A stretch of 64,000 bases of DNA. Source: Phytoseiulus persimilis (Eukaryota; Arthropoda; Arachnida; Mesostigmata; Phytoseiidae). Below, one piece after another: positions 12,619-24,170 of the stretch (within the stretch, counting starts at the first letter, position 1; each line of letters opens with the position of its first letter). Position numbers and translations under genes: made by a program. Where the stretch lies: assembly GCA_037576195.1 (NCBI GenBank), contig CM075104.1, forward strand, positions 1,060,775 to 1,124,774. The letters run 5' to 3'. The notes under the pieces are model-generated. The model was not told the origin of the DNA, searched no databases, and saw nothing but the letters and a program-made list of their open reading frames with translations.

Positions 12619-15600
12619 GGCGGTGTCAGAGAAACTCTCGGCGAGCCACCCTGCCAGAGTCTCGGGATCTTTCCGAGTTCAACCTCGAAAAGACTAAACA
12701 TCGGCAAACACGCGAACACATCGATAGCAAGTCGAGCCGTAGGGCTGCGGTCGGGATTCTTTTCAAGTCCACGTTTGGGAGCCAGTCATAGTGGGGGTCC
12801 TATAGCCACAAGTCGTGATCTCCAATGGACAAGAGAAGAACTCATCCCGAGAGAGCAATACAAATACGAGTTGAATAATCGGCTTGGAGTAGGCCGGGTT
12901 AGGTTATGTGTTAGAAAAACTCTGGGCAAGCGACCCTGCCGGAGTCTTGGAAGCTTCCCAAGTCCACACTTGGAAGTCAGTCATAGTTGGGGCCCAATAG
13001 TCGTGGTCTCCAATAGACAAGAGAACAACTCAACCCGAGAGAGCAATACAAATCCAAGTTGAATTATCGTCTTGGAGTAGGTCGGCATAGGTTAGTGGTT
13101 AGAAAAACTCTGGGCGAGCCACCCTGCCAGAGTCTCGGAATCTTTCTGAGTCCACACTTGGAAGTCAGTCATAGTGGGGGTCCAATACTCACAAGTCGTA
13201 GTCTCCAATGGACAAGAGAACAACTCATCCCGAGAGAGCAATACAAATCCGAGTTGAATCATCGTCTTGGATTAGGTCAGGTTAGGTTAGGTGTTAGAGA
13301 AACTCTGGGCGAGCGACACTGCCGGAGTCTCGGAATCTTTCTGAGTCCACACTTGGAAGTCAGTCATAGTGGGGGTCCAATACTCACACGTCTTAGTCTC
13401 CAATTGATAAAAGAGCAACTCGACCCGGGAGAGCAATACAAATCCGAGTTGAATCATCGTCTAAGAGTGGGTCGGCATAAGTTAGGTGTTAGAAAAACTC
13501 TGGGCGAGCGACCCTGCCGGAGTCTCGGAATCTTTCTGAGTCCACACTTGGAAGTCAGTCATAGTTGGGGTCCAATAGTCGTGGTCTCCAATAGACAAGA
13601 GAACAACTCAACCCAGAAGAGCAATACAAGTCCAAGTTGAATCATCATCTTAGAGTGGGTCGGCATAGGTTAGGTGTTTGAAAAACTCTGGGCGAGCCAC
13701 CCTGCCAGAGTCTCGGAATCTTTCTGATTCCACACTCGGAAGTCAGTCATAGTGGGGGTCCTATAGTCGTGGTCTCCAATAGACAAGAGAACAACTCAAC
13801 CCGAGAGAGCAATACAAATCCAAGTTGAATCATCGTCTTAGAGTAGGTCGGCATAGGTTAGTGGTTAGAAAAACTCTGGGCGAGCCACCCTGCCAGAGTC
13901 TCGGAATCTTTCCGAAACTTGCCTCGAGAAGACTGAACGTTGGCAATCAAGCCAACACATCGATAGCAAGTCGATTCGGAGTCGAGCCGTAGGGCGGCGG
14001 TCGGGATTCTTTCTAAGTCCACACTTGGGAGTCAGTCATAGTGGGGGTCCGATAGTCACGAGTCGTAGTCTCCAATAGACAAGAGAACAACTCAATCCGA
14101 CAGAGCAATACAAATCCGAGTTGAATCATCGTCGTGGAGTAGGTTGGGCTAGGTGTCAGAGAAACTCTCGGCGAGCCACCCTGCCAGAGTCTCGGGATCT
14201 TTCCGAGTTCAACCTCGAAAAGACTAAACATCGGCAAACACGCGAACACATCGATAGCAAGTCGAGCCGTAGGGCTGCGGTCGGGATTCTTTTCAAGTCC
14301 ACGTTTGGGAGCCAGTCATAGTGGGGGTCCTATAGCCACAAGTCGTGATCTCCAATGGACAAGAGAAGAACTCATCCCGAGAGAGCAATACAAATACGAG
14401 TTGAATAATCGGCTTGGAGTAGGCCGGGTTAGGTTATGTGTTAGAAAAACTCTGGGCAAGCGACCCTGCCGGAGTCTTGGAAGCTTCCCAAGTCCACACT
14501 TGGAAGTCAGTCATAGTTGGGGCCCAATAGTCGTGGTCTCCAATAGACAAGAGAACAACTCAACCCGAGAGAGCAATACAAATCCAAGTTGAATTATCGT
14601 CTTGGAGTAGGTCGGCATAGGTTAGTGGTTAGAAAAACTCTGGGCGAGCCACCCTGCCAGAGTCTCGGAATCTTTCTGAGTCCACACTTGGAAGTCAGTC
14701 ATAGTGGGGGTCCAATACTCACAAGTCGTAGTCTCCAATGGACAAGAGAACAACTCATCCCGAGAGAGCAATACAAATCCGAGTTGAATCATCGTCTTGG
14801 ATTAGGTCAGGTTAGGTTAGGTGTTAGAGAAACTCTGGGCGAGCGACACTGCCGGAGTCTCGGAATCTTTCTGAGTCCACACTTGGAAGTCAGTCATAGT
14901 GGGGGTCAAATACTCACACGTCTTAGTCTCCAATTGATAAAAGAGCAACTCGACCCGGGAGAGCAATACAAATCCGAGTTGAATCATCGTCTAAGAGTGG
15001 GTCGGCATAAGTTAGGTGTTAGAAAAACTCTGGGCGAGCGACCCTGCCAGAGTCTCGGAATCTTTCTGATTCCACACTTGGGAGTCAGTCATAGTGGGGG
15101 TCCTATAGTCACAAGTCGTAGTCTCCAATAGATAAGAGACCAACTCGACCCGAGAGAGCAATACAAATCCGAGTTGAATCATCGTCTAAGAGTGGGTCGG
15201 CATAGGTTAGGTGTTAGAAAAACTCTGGGCGAGCGACCCTGCCAGAGTCTCGGAATCTTTCTCAGTCCACACTTTGGAGTCAGTCATAGTGTAGGTCCAA
15301 TAGTCACAAGTTGTAGTCTCCTATGGACAAGAGAACAACTCAACCCGGGAGGTCAATACAAATCTGAGTTGAATCATCCTCTTGGAGTACGGCGATTTAG
15401 GTTAGGTGTTAGAAAAACTCTGGGCGAGCCACCCTGCCAGAGTCTCGGAATCTTTCTGAGTCCACACTTGGGAGTCAGTCATAGTGGGGGTACAATAGTC
15501 ACAAGTTGTAGTCTCCTATGGACAAGAGAACAACTCAACCCGGGAGGTCAATACAAATCTGAGTTGAATCATCCTCTTGGAGCACGGCGATTTAGGTTAG

Positions 15601-18471
15601 GTGCTAGAAAAACTCTGGGCGAGCGACCCTGCCAGAGTCTCGGAATCTTTCTGAGTCCAGACTTGGGAGTCAGTCATAGTGGGGGTCCAATAGTCACAAG
15701 TCGTAGTCTCCAATAGACAAGAGAACGACTCGACCCGAGAGTGCAATACAAATCCGAGTTTAATCATCGTCTTAGAGCAGGTCGGCATAGGTTAGGTGTT
15801 AGAAAAACTCTGGGCGAGCCACCCTGCCAGAGTCTCGGAATCTTTCTGAGTCCACACTTGGGAGTCAGTCATAGTGGGGGTACAATAGTCACAAGTCGTA
15901 GTCTCCAATAGACAAGAGAACAACTCGACCCGAGAGAGCAATACAAATCCGAGTTGAATCATCCTATCGGAGTAGGTCAGGTTAGGTCAGGTGTTAGAAA
16001 AACTCTGGCCGAGCGACTCTCCCAGAGTCTCGGAATCTTCCCAAGTCCACACTTGGAAGTCAGTCATAGTTGGGGTCCAACAGTCGTGGCTCCAGTAGAC
16101 AAAACAACAACTCAATCCGAGAGAGCAATATGAATCCGAGTTGAATCATCCTCTTGGAGCAGGTCGATTTAGGTTAGGTGTTAGAAAAACTCTGGGCGAG
16201 CCACCCTGCCAGAGTCTCGGAATCTTTCTGAGTCCACACTCGGGAGTCAGTCATAGTGGGGGTCCAATAGTCACAAGTCGTAGTCTCCTATGGACAAGAG
16301 AACAACTCAACCCGGGAGGTCAATGGAAATCTGAGTTGAATCATCCTCTTTGAGTAGGTCGATTTAGGTTGGGTGTTAGAAAAACTCTGGGCGAGCGACC
16401 CTGCCAGAGTCTCGGAATCTTTCCGAGTCCGCACTTTGGAGTCAGTCATAGTGTAGGTCCAATAGTCACAGGTTGTAGTCTCCTATGGACAAGAGAACAA
16501 CTCGACCCGAGAGAGCATTACAAATCCGAGTTTAATCATCGTCTTAGAGCAGGTCTGCATAGGTTAGGTGTTAGAAAAACTCTGGGCGAGCCACCCTGCC
16601 AGAGTCTCGGAATCTTTCTGAGTCACCACTTGGGAGTCAGTCATAGTGGGGGTACAATAGCCACAAGTCGTAGTCTCCAATAGACAAGAGAACAACTCAA
16701 TCCGAGAGAGCAATATGAATCCGAGTTGAATCATCCTCTTGGAGCAGGTCGATTCAGGTTAGGTGTCAGAAAAACTCTGGGCGAGCCACCCTGCCAGAGT
16801 CTCGGAATCTTTCCGAGCCCGACCCCGGAAAGACTGAACATCGGGAGTCAAGCTAACACATCGATAGCAAGTCGACTCGGAGTCGAGCCGTAAGGCTGCG
16901 GTCGGGATTCTTTCCAAGTTCACACTTGGGAGTCAGTCATAGTGGGGGTCCAATAGTCACACGTCGTAGTCTCCAATGAACAAGAGAACAACTCAACCCG
17001 AGGTAGCAATACAAATCCGAGTTGAATCATCCTCTTGGAGTAGGTCAGGTTAGGTCAGGTGTTAGAAAAACTCTGGCCGAGCGACTCTCCCAGAGTCTCG
17101 GAAGCTTCCCAAGTCCACACTTGGAAGTCAGTCATAGTTGGGGTCCAATAGTCGTGGCTCCAGTAGACAAAAGAACAACTCAATCCGAGAGAGCAATATG
17201 AATCCGAGTTCAATCATCTTCTTGGAGCAGGTCGATTTAGGTTAGGCGTTGGAAAAACTCTGGGCGAGCGACCCTGCCAGAGTCTCGGAATCTTTCTGAG
17301 TCCACACTTGGGAGTCAGTCATAGTGTAGGTCCAATAGTCACAAGTTGTAGTCTCCTATGGACAGGATAACAACTCAACCCGAGAGAGCAATGAAAATCC
17401 GAATTAAATCATCGTCTTAGAGTAGGTCGGCATAGGTCAGGTGTTAGAAAAACTCTGGCCGAGCGACTCTCCCAGAGTCTTTGAAGCTTCCCAAGTCCAC
17501 ACTTGGAAGTCAGTCATAGTTGGGGTCCAATAGTCGTGGCTCCAGTAGACAAAAGAACAACTCAATCCGAGAGAGCAATATGAATCCGAGTTGAATCATC
17601 CTCTTTGAGCAGTTCGATTTAGGTTAGGTGTTAGAAAAACTCTGGGCGAGCCACCCTGCCAGAGTCTCGGAATCTTTCTGAGTCCACACTCGGGAGTCAG
17701 TCATAAAGGGGGTCCAATAGTCACAAGTCGTAGTCTCCTATGGACAAGAGAACAACTCAACCCGGGAGGTCAATACAAATCTGAGTTGAATCATCCTATC
17801 GGAGTAGGTCAGGTTAGGTCAGGTGTTAGAAAAACTCTGGCCGAGCGACTCTCCCAGAGTCTCGGAAGCTTCCCAAGTCCACACTTGGAAGTCAGTCATA
17901 GTTGGGGTCCAACAGTCGTGGCTCCAGTAGACAAAACAACAACTCAATCCGAGAGAGCAATATGAATCCGAGTTGAATCATCCTCTTGGAGCAGGTCGAT
18001 TTAGGTTAGGTGTTTGAAAAACTCTGGGCGAGCCACCCTGCCAGAATCTCGGAATCTTTCTGATTCCACACTTGGAAGTCAGTCATAGTGGGGGTCCTAT
18101 AGTCGTGATCTCCAATAGACAAGAGAACAACTCAACCCGAGAGAGCAATACAAATCCAAGTTGAATCATCGTCTCAGAGTAGGTCGGCATAGGTCAGTGG
18201 TTAGAAAAACTCTGGGCGAGCCACCCTGCCAGAGTCTCGGAATCTTTCTGAATCCACACTTGGAAGTCAGTCATAGTGGGGGTCCTATGGTCGTGGTCTC
18301 CAATAGACAAGAGAACAACTCAACCCGAGAGAGCAATACAAATCCAAGTTGAATCATCGTCTTAGAGTAGGTCGGCATAGGTTAGTGGTTAGAAAAACTC
18401 TGGGCGAGCGACCCTGCCAGAGTCTCGGAATCTTTCTGATTCCACACTTGGGAGTCAGTCATAGTGGGGGT
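12619..18471 (-). repeat. Satellite array, inverted orientation (part 1)
   Basis: Same ~195-bp satellite as at the left end, but reverse-complemented. The flip occurs within a few bases of 12619-12622, where CCTAACCTAGG meets GGTGTCAGAGAAAC. A block of about 895 bp starting at 12622 recurs at 14152 (offset 1530). A related segment (about 13910-14620) recurs at 25287-25997 (offset 11377), on the far side of the BEL element. Reverse-strand frames of up to 193 codons (13059-13640) arise because the repeat length is a multiple of three; I do not regard them as genes. The array is cut at 18471 by the BEL insertion. Confidence 0.96.
18467..18471. repeat. Target-site duplication GGGGT, left of BEL element
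   Basis: The five bases GGGGT directly precede the 5' LTR. The same five follow the 3' LTR at 24930-24934. Joining the flanks at one copy regenerates ordinary satellite sequence (GTGGGGGTCCTATAG), as expected for a BEL/Pao integration. Confidence 0.93.
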
Positions 18472-18713
18472 TGTCAAATAACCATGTCTCTTATCCAATG
18501 ATGATCGCGTAAATCCTAGAGCTCTCAAATACAATTCGAAAGTGCCGCCACCTAAAAGAGAAACGTGCAGAATGAACCCTCTCCAACAAGTGTGTGTGGA
18601 GTGAATGAATCGAGTGGCGAATCCATCGCGTTTTCCGTTCCCGAAAAAGTAACAACTCTCGCATGGTGCCCGCTATACGATAGGGAGTCCTAAGCACATA
18701 AGATTCCTTAACA
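18472..18713 (+). repeat. BEL 5' LTR, internally deleted (242 bp)
   Basis: Starts TGTCAAATAACC and ends CCTTAACA, like the 343-bp 3' LTR, but the first 12 bases pass straight to ATGTCTCTTATCC. The segment corresponding to 24599-24699 (101 bp) is absent. That segment holds the TATATAAAAG and AATAAA of the 3' LTR. The repeated AATAACC/ATAACC strings at both deletion ends suggest slippage or short-homology recombination. This LTR probably cannot drive transcription of the element. Confidence 0.93.
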
Positions 18714-18731
18714 TGGTGCCGTGATTTGTGA
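18714..18731 (+). other. Putative BEL primer-binding site
   Basis: TGGTGCCGTGATTTG follows the 5' LTR immediately, and TGG is the usual first triplet of a PBS complementary to a tRNA CCA end. I could not assign the tRNA. Confidence 0.55.
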
Positions 18732-18791
18732 AAACTGTACCATCGCGAGATTCCGTGTTCTGTTTGTGCGAGGCTCAGAAACTCCCCCGTC

Positions 18792-21700
18792 ATGCCGCCG
18801 AAACAAAAGAACACCCCGAAGCGCTCTGGAAAGCCGCTCGAGACGTTGAAAGCCAGTCGATCCAGATGTAGGGAGCAGATTGAGTCCCTGATTCGGCCTC
18901 TCGGTGACCTGGACGCCCCCAGTCCCGAGATCCCCGAGGGCCAGTCGGCAGATGCGCTCTCGATCCTGATCAAGGGAATCTTCCAGAAGGTCCAGACGCT
19001 CGACTGCGACATCACGACGCATCCGGATTTCATCGATGAAGATCAGGACGGCGACGCCCAGGAGAGCGACGCATTCGAGCTTCGGGTGCTTCGGGCCACC
19101 GCGACGCTGGATGCTGCGCACAACAGGCAGCAGGCCAACATGGATGCGACCACGTTCTTCACGCCGCAAAGGCCAGCCGTTCGGTTTCGCCGGGAGGCGG
19201 TCGAGCCAGACGACTCCTCCGAACCAGCTCAGGCGGCCGAGGCTCAACCCGAGGTCATCATCCGCAATTCGAGAGAATTCGATGCGGCTCAGCGACCGGA
19301 GGTATTCAAGGGCGACCGGCTCCGATTCCGGGCCTTCATGAAGGAGTTCGAAATATTCATCTCCAAGAATCCCCGAGCGTCGGACTGTGAGCGGCTGATC
19401 GCGCTCCGGAAGTTCGTGGCCGACGAGCCGAAGCAGGTGATCGACGCACTTGAGTTGACGGACGCCAGTTATCAGATAGCTCTCTCGACACTTCAGGAGA
19501 ACTACTCGCGCGTCGACGTAGATAGGGAGCGGTTGTTGACAGAGCAAAATCTTCGCAAAATCGACAACCTCAACGACATCGTCGCGCTCAGAGGGCTGGT
19601 CATCAAGGTGCAGACGAACACTAAAGTTCTCGAGAGTCTCGGCGTCCCCTTCGGCTCGCTTGCAGTAGCAGTGCAATCTTCACTGAACGCTGCTCTTCCG
19701 CCGGCTCTGCGTCAGACTTTCAGGCAGTGGCGGCGGGTCGAGCTATCGAATTCGCAAACACAGAGATCCACTCCTCCCGTGGCTTCATCGTCGGCATCGA
19801 CGCCGTTCGCAAGACAATCCGTGGCCACTCCGGCTTATCACTTGTTCGACGCCACCGCGGATCTTGACGAATCAAAACCCGGCTTCGGGGCTCCGGAGGC
19901 CGATCCAGTTCCCGAGCTTCGGCGCACCATTCGCTACATTCTGCGGCACCTGCGCGATTACGGGGACAGTGGCTACCTCGATGAGGCCCTGACGACGACG
20001 ACCGAGAAAATTGGCGGCCAGACGACGAAAAGATCACAGAGCGCGAAGAGGATTACCGCAACCATCGCAGCTGCGAACAGCAGATCAAACCAAACGAATT
20101 CGGCAAGATTCGCGCGCCCGTGTCTCTTCTGCCAGACCAGCGAACACAACTCATCTAGGTGTCCCGCGTCGATCTCAATCGAAAAGCGACTGGACATCCT
20201 GAGGAAACAGAGGAGATGCGAGAAGTGTTTCCGCACCATCCACTCAGGACAGGAGGAATGCAGGGGACCAAGAGCACCGTGTGGTGTCTGTAAATCGTCT
20301 CAGCACTACACGTCCATGCACGTTTCTGGGCGTTCGCCGAGTCCGTCGACTCCGGCGACAACAGTGGTATCAAATGTCATCGGATGCATCGGTGAGTCCG
20401 AGGGTCCAACTGTCATGTTGACAGCACAAGCCTACATCCTCAACGGTGCACGACGGATTCCCGTCCGCATCTTCCTTGACTACGGAGCTGGACTGACGTT
20501 CATCTCGCCAAGTACCCGTCGCTTACTCATGAATGTCCGGCCGTTGAGCAGCAGGAGGATCTCCATCGATACCTTCAACAGTCAGGAGGAGTTTGTCGCC
20601 GACAGATTCCGAATCGTTCTTCAAAGTGCCCGTGAACCAAAGTCTAAGGTTCCCCTTTTTGCCTACGAACGTGATTTCCCAGTCAACCCGCAAAATGTCC
20701 TCAACGCGGAGTCCCGACACGCGGTCGAGGAGTTCGCCAGAAGTCATCCCTTGGCGGATGCTTCCCTCGTGACCGGCGAGGTGAGCGCTCCGCTGGGCAT
20801 CATCGTCGGTTTGGATCAAATCTACCGCATTCTGTATCTCGAGGCTCCTAAGACCGTCAGCGGAGAATTGGTCGCGCTCAATAGTCGCCTTGGTTGGGCT
20901 GTCGGCGGCCCGATCTCCAACGCACAGACCGGGAGACGAGCCAGAGTAACCCAAGTGAACGCGGTGTGCTGTGTGGCCACCTTGTCTCAGCGGTCACAAG
21001 CACGTCAGACTGAATTTTCTCGCGCCACCTCTCGACCGGCTGAGCTTGTGGAGAGACTTTGGAATCTTGAAACCATCGGCATCCGGGAACCTGCGCTCTC
21101 ATCATCGTTAACAGCCGACGAAGAATCGGCTCTCCGCCAGTTCACTGACACCGTCACGTACGACGGCTCGTGTTACACCGTTGGATTTCCGAAGAAGCAC
21201 TCCATTGAAAACCTTCAAAATAATCACGCAGTCGCTCTACGCCGTCTCCACAGCAAGTTGAAACACCTGGAGCAGAAACCCGGAAAATACGCACGCTACC
21301 ATCGAGAAATCATGACGTTCGTCCAGGATGGACACGCCTTCGAGATCGAAGCCTTCCCGGTGAGAGGCTCCTCTGAGGTCGACGGAACCTACTGGATGCC
21401 TCATCACGAAGTCATCACTCATACGGGATCCGGAGAACGTTGGCGTATCGTTTTCGATTGCTCGGCGAAAGAGAACAACCGGAGAGGACAGCAGAGGTTC
21501 ACCTCGTTGAATGAGAACCTACTGGCCGGACCCAATTTGAACCCCGATCTCGTTACCATCCTCATGAACTTCAGGTTGCACAGGATCGCCGTCTCAGCAG
21601 ACATAAAGACGGCTTATATGAGAATTCGGCTCCACGAGGCCGATCGCAGACTGTTCCGCTTTTTGTGGAGATTCCCACAGGAAGATCGCGTCAGAGCATT

Positions 21701-24170
21701 CCAGATGGAGAAGGTGACTTGGGGAGCAACAGCCTCCGGCTTCCTCCTCGCTGCGACAATCCGTGAGCATCTTCGAAAGGTTGAGCCGGAGGTTGGTGAG
21801 CAGCTCGGTGAGCATCTATACGCTGAGGATTTTGTCCAAAGTTTCCGGACCGAGCTTCAGGCCATCGACTACACGGATAAACTTCGGAGGGCATTGGGTT
21901 CTGCCGACATGCCTTCGGCGAAGTGGAAAACAAATTCAGAAGCGGTCACCGAACATTTGATCGACACCGGTGTGAATCCCCCAGGGTTCCAGTCGAATCA
22001 GGCCAACTTGTTCAGAGTGCTGGGCATTGCGTGGTCGCCTACGCCCGACACTCTGGGAATCCACATTCCGCCAATGGATACTGGGTTGGATGCTCTATCA
22101 GCTGTGAAGAAAAGAACGGCGCTCAGCATCGTGGCGTCGGTCTACGATCCACTCGGATTCATCCTTCCATTCACGATCCGGGGCAAGCTGCTAGTCCGAC
22201 AGCTTTGGTCGGCCAATCTGAGATGGGACGATGACATTCCAGAGAACCTGCTCTCGGACCTCCGGGAGTGGTCAAAGGAGCTTCGTGAGTTCCGAGGGTT
22301 CGATATATGCCGACATTACGCCAAGGGGAAAAACGAGCCCACTAGCTACCACCTGCACGTCTTCGCTGACGCCTCTCCGGTCGCATACGCCTGCGCTGCG
22401 TACGTAGAATACAGATTCCCCGATGGCGAATCCTCGGCGTCGCTGATCATGTGCAAGTCCCGCCTGGCGCCGATGAACTCCTCACCATCCCTGCCCCGCC
22501 TTGAGTTGCTTGCGGCTCTAATCGCCGTCCGGCTAAAGGAATTCATCGTGGAACGAATCAGCATCCGTTTCGAGACAATCCGGTTCTACACAGACTCGAC
22601 AATCGCTTACCATTGGATAACGGGATCCACCCCGGGTCAATGGAAGACATTCGTCTGCAACCGTGTCCAGGAGATACAGCAGCACAGCTCACCAGAGGAG
22701 TGGTTTCATTGCGTCGGCGAGGAAAACATCGTTGATCTGGCAACCCGCGGAATTTCTGCTCACACTCTCATGGCGTCAGCTGCTTGGTGGAACGGTCCAG
22801 CCTGGCTTCGGTTGCCTGTAGGCGCTCAACCGATCTCTCGTCCGCCGAGGCATGAGGCCAGTCTGGAGGCTGTTGATCGAGAGGTTCGTCATGTGGCTGC
22901 ATCCGCGGTGGGTACAGGACGCACACCGCCGTTGGACCTGTCCCTATTCGGCTCGGCAGCACGCGCCGTCCGAGTTCTTGCAAATGTGCTTCGTTTCATC
23001 CGAGCGGTGCGGAAACAGCCACGGGCAGAGAGGGCCGAGCTCCACCGGGACGCCGAGGCAGGGATCATCCGAGCAGTTCAGGCTCAGCACTTCAGCAGGG
23101 AAATCGAGGCTACGTTCTTCGAAACGAATCCTCCTCGCGGCTCAAAGCTTGGAGTTTTCAGGCTTTTCATCGACCGCAGTGGGGTGTTTCGAGCTAAAAC
23201 TCGCCTGACCCAGGGACCCTTCTTTAGTTATGAGGAGAAAAATCCCATGGTCATACCGGGAGAGTCCCGATACGCCAACTTGCTTGTTTTGGACGCACAC
23301 CGGGTGAACGCGCACTTCGGCGTCTGGACCGTCTTGAGCCAGCTCCGGCGGAGGTTCTGGATCACGCGAGCGAGACAAATCGTCAAGATGATCCTGAACA
23401 GATGCGTTGTTTGCAAGCGCCGTCAAGGCCGGGTTGCAGCTCAAATCGAGGCTCCCCTGCCTGAATCCCGCGTCGACATTATCTCCCCATTTCAGACGAC
23501 GGGCGTGGATTTTTGCGGACCGTTCTTCACACGTACCAGGGATGGACCGCAGAAGGCCTACGTGGCACTGTTTACATGTAGCTCGTCACGCGCAATACAT
23601 CTCGAATTGACCCCGTTGCTTTCGACTCCGCAGACCCATTTGGCGATCCGTCGTTTCTTAGCGGAGCATCCAGCTTGCCTGCGATTTGTGTCAGACAACG
23701 GGCGCAATTTCGTCAAGGCGGCTACCCATATAAAGCGTCTCTTCAGATCCATGAACAACTCCGAGGTGAGAAATGTTCTCGAGGGCAGACTGATCGATTG
23801 GAATTTCAACTGCGCAAGAGCGCCATGGCATGGCGGCTTCTTCGAGAGGCTGATTGGCGTGACGAAGGCTGCACTGACCAAAACGCTCGGTCGAAGCTTG
23901 GTCTCGTTCGAGGAACTTCGAACAATCATCAAAGAGCTGGCAGCCGTGATCAACGATCGACCCATCACCTACGTCGAAGTGAGTCCTGATTCCCCGTCAC
24001 CTTTGACCCCAGCTCAGCTTCTACACGGCGGGCCGTATGTCCCGAGCCTAGTGAGTCTCCAACCGCTCGACTCTCTGGGACCAAACGGCGCTGTGACCGG
24101 TAATGATCTGAGGAACATCGTGGTTGCTCGAACTAACCACTCCAGGGCGCTGTCGATGCGATGGTACTAG
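18792..24170 (+). CDS. BEL/Pao Gag-Pol polyprotein, ends at premature TAG
   Basis: A 1792-codon frame from the ATG in CGTCATGCCG. Visible in order: a basic N-terminus; a DUF1759-like gag core (about residues 170-330); Cys/His knuckles at 444-457, 476-490 and 497-510; an A16-type protease with the motif read as D563-Y-G where D-S/T-G is expected; an RT with D937 in the first motif and Y1010-A-E-D where YxDD is expected; RNase H (HVFADAS region); and an integrase with an HxxxxH/CxxC zinc module and acidic residues D1573, D1635 and E1685 around GVDFCGPF, SDNG and FFERL. The frame ends at TAG (24168-24170) just after the RALSMRWY region, before the usual C-terminal end of BEL integrases. The same frame then stays open to 24467. 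Read as virus-like particle, replication and integration functions; the altered catalytic residues imply an inactive copy. Confidence 0.93.
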   Translation: MPPKQKNTPKRSGKPLETLKASRSRCREQIESLIRPLGDLDAPSPEIPEGQSADALSILIKGIFQKVQTLDCDITTHPDFIDEDQDGDAQESDAFELRVLRATATLDAAHNRQQANMDATTFFTPQRPAVRFRREAVEPDDSSEPAQAAEAQPEVIIRNSREFDAAQRPEVFKGDRLRFRAFMKEFEIFISKNPRASDCERLIALRKFVADEPKQVIDALELTDASYQIALSTLQENYSRVDVDRERLLTEQNLRKIDNLNDIVALRGLVIKVQTNTKVLESLGVPFGSLAVAVQSSLNAALPPALRQTFRQWRRVELSNSQTQRSTPPVASSSASTPFARQSVATPAYHLFDATADLDESKPGFGAPEADPVPELRRTIRYILRHLRDYGDSGYLDEALTTTTEKIGGQTTKRSQSAKRITATIAAANSRSNQTNSARFARPCLFCQTSEHNSSRCPASISIEKRLDILRKQRRCEKCFRTIHSGQEECRGPRAPCGVCKSSQHYTSMHVSGRSPSPSTPATTVVSNVIGCIGESEGPTVMLTAQAYILNGARRIPVRIFLDYGAGLTFISPSTRRLLMNVRPLSSRRISIDTFNSQEEFVADRFRIVLQSAREPKSKVPLFAYERDFPVNPQNVLNAESRHAVEEFARSHPLADASLVTGEVSAPLGIIVGLDQIYRILYLEAPKTVSGELVALNSRLGWAVGGPISNAQTGRRARVTQVNAVCCVATLSQRSQARQTEFSRATSRPAELVERLWNLETIGIREPALSSSLTADEESALRQFTDTVTYDGSCYTVGFPKKHSIENLQNNHAVALRRLHSKLKHLEQKPGKYARYHREIMTFVQDGHAFEIEAFPVRGSSEVDGTYWMPHHEVITHTGSGERWRIVFDCSAKENNRRGQQRFTSLNENLLAGPNLNPDLVTILMNFRLHRIAVSADIKTAYMRIRLHEADRRLFRFLWRFPQEDRVRAFQMEKVTWGATASGFLLAATIREHLRKVEPEVGEQLGEHLYAEDFVQSFRTELQAIDYTDKLRRALGSADMPSAKWKTNSEAVTEHLIDTGVNPPGFQSNQANLFRVLGIAWSPTPDTLGIHIPPMDTGLDALSAVKKRTALSIVASVYDPLGFILPFTIRGKLLVRQLWSANLRWDDDIPENLLSDLREWSKELREFRGFDICRHYAKGKNEPTSYHLHVFADASPVAYACAAYVEYRFPDGESSASLIMCKSRLAPMNSSPSLPRLELLAALIAVRLKEFIVERISIRFETIRFYTDSTIAYHWITGSTPGQWKTFVCNRVQEIQQHSSPEEWFHCVGEENIVDLATRGISAHTLMASAAWWNGPAWLRLPVGAQPISRPPRHEASLEAVDREVRHVAASAVGTGRTPPLDLSLFGSAARAVRVLANVLRFIRAVRKQPRAERAELHRDAEAGIIRAVQAQHFSREIEATFFETNPPRGSKLGVFRLFIDRSGVFRAKTRLTQGPFFSYEEKNPMVIPGESRYANLLVLDAHRVNAHFGVWTVLSQLRRRFWITRARQIVKMILNRCVVCKRRQGRVAAQIEAPLPESRVDIISPFQTTGVDFCGPFFTRTRDGPQKAYVALFTCSSSRAIHLELTPLLSTPQTHLAIRRFLAEHPACLRFVSDNGRNFVKAATHIKRLFRSMNNSEVRNVLEGRLIDWNFNCARAPWHGGFFERLIGVTKAALTKTLGRSLVSFEELRTIIKELAAVINDRPITYVEVSPDSPSPLTPAQLLHGGPYVPSLVSLQPLDSLGPNGAVTGNDLRNIVVARTNHSRALSMRWY

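Noticed and set aside
13059-13640. 193-codon frame across three inverted monomers as a repeat protein
   Set aside because: It is the reverse strand of the same satellite. Its neighbours carry the recurrent TAG, and nothing supports expression.
18708-19676. 322-codon minus-strand frame over the start of BEL gag
   Set aside because: Antisense shadow of the G+C-rich gag coding frame, with no recognisable domain and overlap with the LTR and leader.
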